DNA of 7,565 bases. Origin: C7867-001 sp035533615 (GTDB lineage Bacteria; Patescibacteriota; Minisyncoccia; Phycocordibacterales; Phycocordibacteraceae). The stretch is taken from contig DATLTM010000018.1 of NCBI GenBank assembly GCA_035533615.1, forward strand, positions 1 to 7,565. The letters run 5' to 3'. This document shows, piece by piece, positions 4,940-7,565 of the stretch. A program made the translations under genes and the position numbers. The notes beneath the pieces are model-generated. The model ran no database searches. It saw nothing but the letters and a program-made list of their open reading frames with translations, and was not told the DNA's origin. Every line of letters starts with the position of its first letter. Position 1 is the first letter of the stretch.

Positions 4940-5212
4940 ATGTCCGCGCTCAACACGTTTCTCGGAAAGGTTATCACACAGATTGTGAATCCGCTTATGC
5001 TGCTTTTGGCGGCAGTGGCGTTCGTTGTCTTTCTCTGGGGCGTGTTTGCGTTCATCGTACACGCTGCCGATGAGACGAAGAGGAAAGATGGCAGGAGAGC
5101 GATTATGTGGGGCCTTGTCGGGCTCGTCATTATCTTCGGCGCCTACGGCATTATCAATGTTGTACTGACTACTTTTGGTGTCCCGACAATCCAGAAGACA
5201 TTGCTGCAGTAA
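4940..5212 (+). CDS. Pilin F: two-helix TrbC/VirB2-like pilin, 90 residues
   Basis: It starts immediately after the pilin E stop (TAAATG), so the two are surely co-translated. There is no signal peptide; residues 11-41 are the first helix (LLLAAVAFVVFLWG at 21-34), HAADETKRKDGRR (41-53) is a strongly basic loop, and 56-80 form the second helix (MWGLVGLVIIFGAYG). The SVWG motif of the other array members is replaced by GAYG. Like pilin B it is little more than the core hairpin. It ends the plus-strand cluster, 23 bases from the stop of the convergent DoxX-like gene. Confidence 0.85.
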   Translation: MSALNTFLGKVITQIVNPLMLLLAAVAFVVFLWGVFAFIVHAADETKRKDGRRAIMWGLVGLVIIFGAYGIINVVLTTFGVPTIQKTLLQ

Positions 5213-5228
5213 GAGCGAAATGGAGTAC

Positions 5229-5244
5229 GATCGCGCTAGCGGTC
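5229..5244. other. Small hairpin between convergent pilin F and DoxX genes
   Basis: GATCGC (5229-5234) and GCGGTC (5239-5244) form a 6-bp stem with one wobble pair and a GCTA loop, overlapping the DoxX stop codon. It has no T-tract on either strand, so it is a weak candidate for a shared terminator; no better one is visible in this gap. Confidence 0.25.
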
Positions 5245-5694
5245 CCCGAAGAAAAGATTCGCCATGTTATAGCGGCGCCACGATTGTCCGAGTATGAGCG
5301 CAACAAACAAGAGCAGATAGACGATGCCCGAGTCGATATCGGTATTTCCAGCCACATACGGCGCGCCGAATCCTTGCGGAACCGACCATATGAGAAACGC
5401 GAATACCACGCCGCAATAGAGTGCGGCACGGGAAAATACACCAGTAATAAGCGAAATTGAGAGTGCGGTCTCAACCAGTGCGATTCCTGTGCCAAACAGT
5501 ATCGGATTTACATTTGCGACGTGCACCCAGAATTGTATCCATGATGATTCAAACGCAGATTGGCCGGCCTGCGTTTGCGTGAGCACCTCGACTATATGCA
5601 GACGAATCTGCGGTGCCCATTTAAAAGCGGCATCAGCGGCCCACACGAGACCGGTTGCAATTCGCAAAAGCGCAAATTCTTTTTCTTTATTCAT
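5236..5694 (-). CDS. DoxX-like four-helix membrane protein
   Basis: The 152-residue product has four predicted membrane helices (about 8-24, 62-85, 88-105 and 122-138), the layout and length of the DoxX/DoxD-like superfamily. The first helix FALLRIATGLVW, the GTGIALVETALSISLITG hairpin and the loop PQGFGAPYVAGNTDIDSG before the last helix fit that family. Members are linked to thiosulfate:quinone oxidation or redox functions, but most are uncharacterised, so no substrate is assigned. The ATG at 5694 is chosen because the protein then begins MNKEKEFALL and a -10 box lies 6 bases upstream; the 14 extra codons of the longer frame would include that promoter. Transcribed towards the pilin array, alone. 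Confidence 0.75.
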   Translation of the reverse strand: MNKEKEFALLRIATGLVWAADAAFKWAPQIRLHIVEVLTQTQAGQSAFESSWIQFWVHVANVNPILFGTGIALVETALSISLITGVFSRAALYCGVVFAFLIWSVPQGFGAPYVAGNTDIDSGIVYLLLFVALILGQSWRRYNMANLFFGDR

Positions 5695-5700
5695 GAAAGT

Positions 5701-5709
5701 ACTATAGCA
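5701..5709 (-). promoter_or_regulatory. Extended -10 promoter of the DoxX-like gene, probably leaderless
   Basis: On the minus strand the sequence reads TGCTATAGT, a TGN-extended -10 with hexamer TATAGT (5706-5701). The hexamer ends 6 bases before the ATG at 5694, so transcription should begin at or next to the start codon. No clear -35 was found, as is common for extended -10 promoters. Confidence 0.55.
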
Positions 5710-5799
5710 TTGGAGATTAAAGGAATTTTGTACCAACGTTTATTTCTTTTCCGAACCAGGCCAGAGCTATAGCCAGCGGGGTACTAAGCACAAAAAGGA

Positions 5800-5808
5800 T
5801 GTGGATAA
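5800..5808 (-). promoter_or_regulatory. Perfect DnaA-box sequence TTATCCACA
   Basis: The minus strand carries the exact nine-base strong DnaA box, in the gap between the antiporter stop and the DoxX promoter. It stands alone, without the cluster and AT-rich unwinding element of an origin, so it may be a DnaA titration or regulatory site, or chance. Confidence 0.35.
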
Positions 5809-5826
5809 CCTACTTACGCTTTATAG

Positions 5827-6876
5827 TTATGGATGAAAGAAGAATGCCGCTCCAACAATACAGAACACAATTATCAAGAGGATTCCTTCCAGCCAATTTG
5901 TCTCGCCATCTTCAATGATTGAGTTCGTCGTGAAGATAGCGAATACGATAGCCACCAACTCAAAGATAGGAAATTCCAGGTTCATTCCATCCCCGAGCAG
6001 AAAGCTGGCTATGACGATAGCGGGAATAACGAAAAGAAGGATTTGTACTGCAGATCCGAGGGAAATCTGTGTTGCCAGAGTTATTTTATCGCGGGCCGCT
6101 GCCCGAATCGCCGCAAGATATTCGGCGGCATTTCCAGCAGTCGCGAGCACTATGGCACCCACAAAGAGCGGTGGCCATCCCAGTGTTGCGATGAGTGGTG
6201 TAAGAGCACTTACGAGCATGTCACTTACAAAAATAATCGCAATTGTCGCAACAAGTAAAATCGTTAGTCCACGACCGATGCTCCAGGAGACTGCATCGTC
6301 ATCAGGTTCTACAATGTAGAGATGCTTGTGTGTGCCAAGAGTGAAGTAAAGCGTCGCAGCATATCCGACTAAAAGGAGTATGCTCACGGTAACGCTTAGA
6401 TGCTCTATCACTGTCACTGAAATATTCGGGGTAAGAATGAAAAATGCCGGTAGTGTGAGTGCCGTTGCTGCAAGAAGAAGCACCGACGCATTTGAACGTG
6501 CTGCAGTTGCATTGAATTCTTGCTTTTTGCGTCCCATGCCGCCGACAAAAAGGGCAATGCCGAGCCCGAGGAGCAGATTCCCCAGTATAGAGCCGATCAG
6601 TGATGCCTTTACAACGTCAACCAAGCCTGCCGACAATGCAAAGGCACTGATGACAAGCTCGGGCGCATTGCCGAATGTCGCATTTAATAGTCCACCTGCT
6701 GCAGGGCCGACATGCTCAGCAAGTGCTTCGGTCGCATCGGAGAGGAACTTTGCGAGCGGTATCAATGCAAGAACCGCAAGAATAAATATCGTTGTCGGTG
6801 ATGCCGACAGCCATACAGCACCGAATGTGGTCGGGACAAAGACAAGGAGGGCGAGGAAGAAACGCTCAAGTGTCAT
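5827..6876 (-). CDS. cax: Ca2+/H+ antiporter, CaCA superfamily (CAX type)
   Basis: The 349-residue protein has about eleven membrane helices and the two inverted alpha repeats of cation/Ca2+ exchangers. Repeat 1 is GGLLNATFGNAPELVIS (61-77) with the ion-binding G69-N70-x-x-E73; repeat 2 is ATAGNAAEYLAAIRAA (245-260) with G248-N249-x-x-E252. The paired SLIGSILGN (92-100) and SLGSAVQI (272-279) segments follow each. An acidic loop, EPDDDAV (190-196), lies between the halves, as in CAX proteins. Length is normal for a bacterial CAX. It would export Ca2+ (or a similar divalent ion) in exchange for protons across the cytoplasmic membrane. The ATG lies 2 bases after the stop of the 98-residue gene, without a Shine-Dalgarno, so translation is probably coupled. 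No intrinsic terminator is evident downstream. Confidence 0.93.
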   Translation of the reverse strand: MTLERFFLALLVFVPTTFGAVWLSASPTTIFILAVLALIPLAKFLSDATEALAEHVGPAAGGLLNATFGNAPELVISAFALSAGLVDVVKASLIGSILGNLLLGLGIALFVGGMGRKKQEFNATAARSNASVLLLAATALTLPAFFILTPNISVTVIEHLSVTVSILLLVGYAATLYFTLGTHKHLYIVEPDDDAVSWSIGRGLTILLVATIAIIFVSDMLVSALTPLIATLGWPPLFVGAIVLATAGNAAEYLAAIRAAARDKITLATQISLGSAVQILLFVIPAIVIASFLLGDGMNLEFPIFELVAIVFAIFTTNSIIEDGETNWLEGILLIIVFCIVGAAFFFHP

Positions 6877-6878
6877 AA

Positions 6879-7175
6879 TTAACTTCGGTGGCTGATGTTA
6901 TGCTCCATGACTTCTTGGACGATATCCCAGTGATGTGAACCAACAGCTGTTGCGTCCGGGTGTTTACGCATGTAGCTCATTGTCGCGTCGAGCGTCTTTT
7001 TGTCGACGCCCGCCTTCCAGCTTGGGTGATTCGGGTCTCCCATCAGACTTGAATGAAAGGTTTGCTCAACCTGATTGATTTGATGTTCTGTAAATCCGCG
7101 ACTGCTCAACACGGGACGCACGTTGTGCATGAATTCGTGCGGAGTGACTCGTAGGCGACTATCTCCATAAGACAT
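6879..7175 (-). CDS. Hypothetical histidine-rich 98-residue protein upstream of the antiporter
   Basis: I do not recognise a family. The protein is soluble, without signal or membrane segment, and probably mostly helical. It has ten histidines in 98 residues (13, 17, 31, 41, 50, 72, 81, 82, 92, 96) and the sequence HEFMH (13-17), which matches HExxH in form but lacks the usual hydrophobic helix before it and any recognisable third ligand. The middle contains SLMGDPNHPSWKAGVDKKTL (43-62), a likely loop rich in Gly and Pro. It is the first gene of a two-gene unit with the antiporter (2-base gap), and a -10 box lies upstream. A metal-binding or antiporter-associated role is only a guess from histidine content and position. 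Confidence 0.65.
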   Translation of the reverse strand: MSYGDSRLRVTPHEFMHNVRPVLSSRGFTEHQINQVEQTFHSSLMGDPNHPSWKAGVDKKTLDATMSYMRKHPDATAVGSHHWDIVQEVMEHNISHRS

Positions 7176-7184
7176 AGGAATTCA

Positions 7185-7212
7185 TTGATGCGGCTAATGG
7201 TCGAAGTATAAT
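7185..7212 (+). promoter_or_regulatory. Plus-strand promoter-like sequence facing antisense to tRNA-Leu
   Basis: TTGATG (7185-7190), 16 bases, then a perfect TATAAT (7207-7212). A transcript would start near 7219 and run antisense through tRNA-Leu towards tRNA-Lys. It overlaps the minus-strand -10 of the 98-residue gene, so only one direction may be used. Confidence 0.4.
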
Positions 7213-7233
7213 ACACAACTTTGATCTTAACTA
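7205..7233 (-). promoter_or_regulatory. Minus-strand promoter for the 98-residue gene and antiporter
   Basis: On the minus strand TATACT (7210-7205), or the overlapping TATTAT, gives a good -10; the element 17 bases upstream, TAGTTA (7233-7228), is a poor -35. Initiation near 7198 gives a leader of about 23 bases before the ATG at 7175, with no Shine-Dalgarno. Confidence 0.45.
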
Positions 7234-7274
7234 GGTTTAATTCACACAACCGCCACTGCTTTGTATCTGTTATG

Positions 7275-7357
7275 TGCTGGGGAGAGGACTCGAACCTCCA
7301 ATGGGTTTCCCCGCTAGCTCCTAAGGCTAGTGCGTCTACCAATTTCGCCACCCCAGC
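7275..7357 (-). tRNA. tRNA-Leu (anticodon UAG)
   Basis: The minus strand folds as a class II tRNA of 83 bases. Acceptor GCTGGGG pairs with CCCCAGC; the D arm contains TTGGTAGA; the anticodon stem CTAGC/GCTAG encloses the loop CTTAGGA with anticodon TAG (plus-strand 7321-7323), reading CUA and other CUN leucine codons. The long variable arm is GGG-GAAA-CCC, and the T arm is GGAGG-TTCGAGT-CCTCT. The discriminator is A at 7275 and the next bases are CAT, so the 3' CCA is not encoded and must be added by CCA-adding enzyme. Any protein frames over this stretch are spurious. Confidence 0.96.
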
Positions 7358-7369
7358 ATATGCGGGTGC

Positions 7370-7398
7370 TTTCAAAGCATACTATGGTTTGCTATATT
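7370..7398 (+). promoter_or_regulatory. Likely extended -10 promoter for tRNA-Lys
   Basis: TGCTATATT (7390-7398) is a TGN-extended -10 with hexamer TATATT; TTTCAA (7370-7375) lies 17 bases upstream as a weak -35. Transcription would begin near 7405, just before the hairpin at 7409-7441, giving a pre-tRNA leader of about 87 bases. Confidence 0.5.
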
Positions 7399-7408
7399 CT
7401 TTTGTATC

Positions 7409-7441
7409 GCGTCTATATCTTCTCGGATTTGATATAGGCGC
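7409..7441 (+). other. Strong hairpin in the tRNA-Lys leader
   Basis: GCGTCTATATC (7409-7419) pairs with GATATAGGCGC (7431-7441) over 11 bp with a single T-G wobble, around an 11-base loop. No T-tract follows, so it is not an ordinary terminator. Its right arm, TATAGGCGCT (7433-7442), is also exactly complementary to the first bases of tRNA-Lys (7491-7500). Confidence 0.65.
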
Positions 7442-7491
7442 TCGTTTGGAGAACAAGAGAGTACGAGGATGTATTTTTGTTTCCTCACCTA

Positions 7492-7564
7492 GCGCCTATA
7501 GCTCAGTTGGTAGAGCAGCTCCCTCTTAAGGAGACGGTCCCTGGTTCGAGCCCAGGTAGGCGCA
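7492..7564 (+). tRNA. tRNA-Lys (anticodon CUU)
   Basis: A 73-base cloverleaf: acceptor GCGCCTA with TAGGCGC, D arm GCTC-AGTTGGTA-GAGC, anticodon loop CTCTTAA with anticodon CTT (7525-7527) reading AAG, and T arm CCTGG-TTCGAGC-CCAGG. The discriminator is A at 7564. The closing pair of the anticodon stem is a G-A mismatch (7518 and 7534, positions 27 and 43), leaving four Watson-Crick pairs. The window ends one base later (C), so whether CCA is encoded cannot be seen. Confidence 0.96.
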
Positions 7565-7565
7565 C

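Noticed and set aside
3072..5062. Several minus-strand frames opposite the pilin genes (3072-3551, 3922-4458, 4529-5062)
   Set aside because: They are antisense shadows rich in Arg, Asp, Glu and His, the reverse complement of hydrophobic pilin codons, with no recognisable domains.
2697..5212. Type IV pilus (PilA-like) or holin interpretation of the small membrane proteins
   Set aside because: No prepilin peptidase motif (G-F-x-x-x-E) precedes a single N-terminal helix. Two helices with a charged cytoplasmic loop and signal peptides on some members fit VirB2/TrbC-like pilins better; no lysis genes are nearby to support holins.
5915..6895. Plus-strand frames opposite the antiporter (5915-6319, 6380-6895)
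   Set aside because: The minus-strand antiporter is unmistakable, with both GNxxE repeats; the opposite frames have biased composition and no ribosome site.
7127..7141. HEFMH in the 98-residue protein as a zinc protease site
   Set aside because: The motif is at the very N-terminus, without the preceding hydrophobic helix, and the protein is too small with no clear third ligand; a protease call is not supported.
7106..7529. Protein frames on both strands across the tRNA genes (7106-7375 minus, 7221-7529 plus)
   Set aside because: They translate through tRNA-Leu, and the plus-strand one also enters tRNA-Lys; phrases such as AGVAKLVDALALGASG are the usual product of reading a tRNA-Leu as protein.
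1..7565. CRISPR array, insertion sequence or prophage
   Set aside because: No regularly spaced direct repeats, transposase, integrase or terminal inverted repeats were seen; the tRNA-side repeat at 7433/7491 is inverted and only 10 bases, so it is not a convincing attachment site.

Overview
The window looks like the chromosome of a member of the Candidate Phyla Radiation (Patescibacteria, most like Parcubacteria/Paceibacteria of middling GC). This is an inference from the run of small two-helix TrbC/VirB2-like pilin paralogues typical of that group, very tight gene packing, near absence of Shine-Dalgarno sequences, several starts that look leaderless, and at least one tRNA gene without encoded CCA. 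TGA is used as a stop by several genes, so the standard bacterial code applies, not code 25.

Layout. Positions 1-108 hold the last 35 codons of a DNA gyrase A subunit gene. A 123-base gap with a TATAAT box follows, then an unrecognised 177-residue soluble protein (232-765), the only gene here with a strong AGGAGG ribosome binding site. It ends in a clear intrinsic terminator (783-810). From 856 to 5212 everything is on the plus strand and nearly gap-free: a class I SAM methyltransferase, a membrane-anchored extracellular solute-binding protein (SBP), and six consecutive two-helix pilin-like proteins (here pilins A to F). The junctions are 3 bases, an ATGA overlap, 1 base, 28 bases (with a possible leaderless promoter), 2 bases, 82 bases (with a sigma70-type promoter) and 0 bases. 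Pilin A also carries an eight-cysteine ectodomain. On the minus strand come a DoxX-like four-helix membrane protein (5236-5694), a CaCA-family Ca2+/H+ antiporter (5827-6876) and a 98-residue histidine-rich protein 2 bases upstream of it (6879-7175). The right end holds tRNA-Leu(UAG) on the minus strand and tRNA-Lys(CUU) on the plus strand, divergently arranged, with a strong hairpin in the predicted tRNA-Lys leader.

How it may work together. The central cluster is the most interesting part. A substrate-binding protein with no transporter genes beside it is translationally coupled to a cysteine-rich pilin and followed by five more pilin-like subunits. This suggests a surface appendage or envelope complex made of several related VirB2/TrbC-like subunits, with an exposed disulfide-rich domain and a ligand-binding protein. 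That reading is inference; no ATPase, VirB6 or assembly gene lies inside the window. The minus-strand genes look like ordinary membrane and ion-homeostasis functions.
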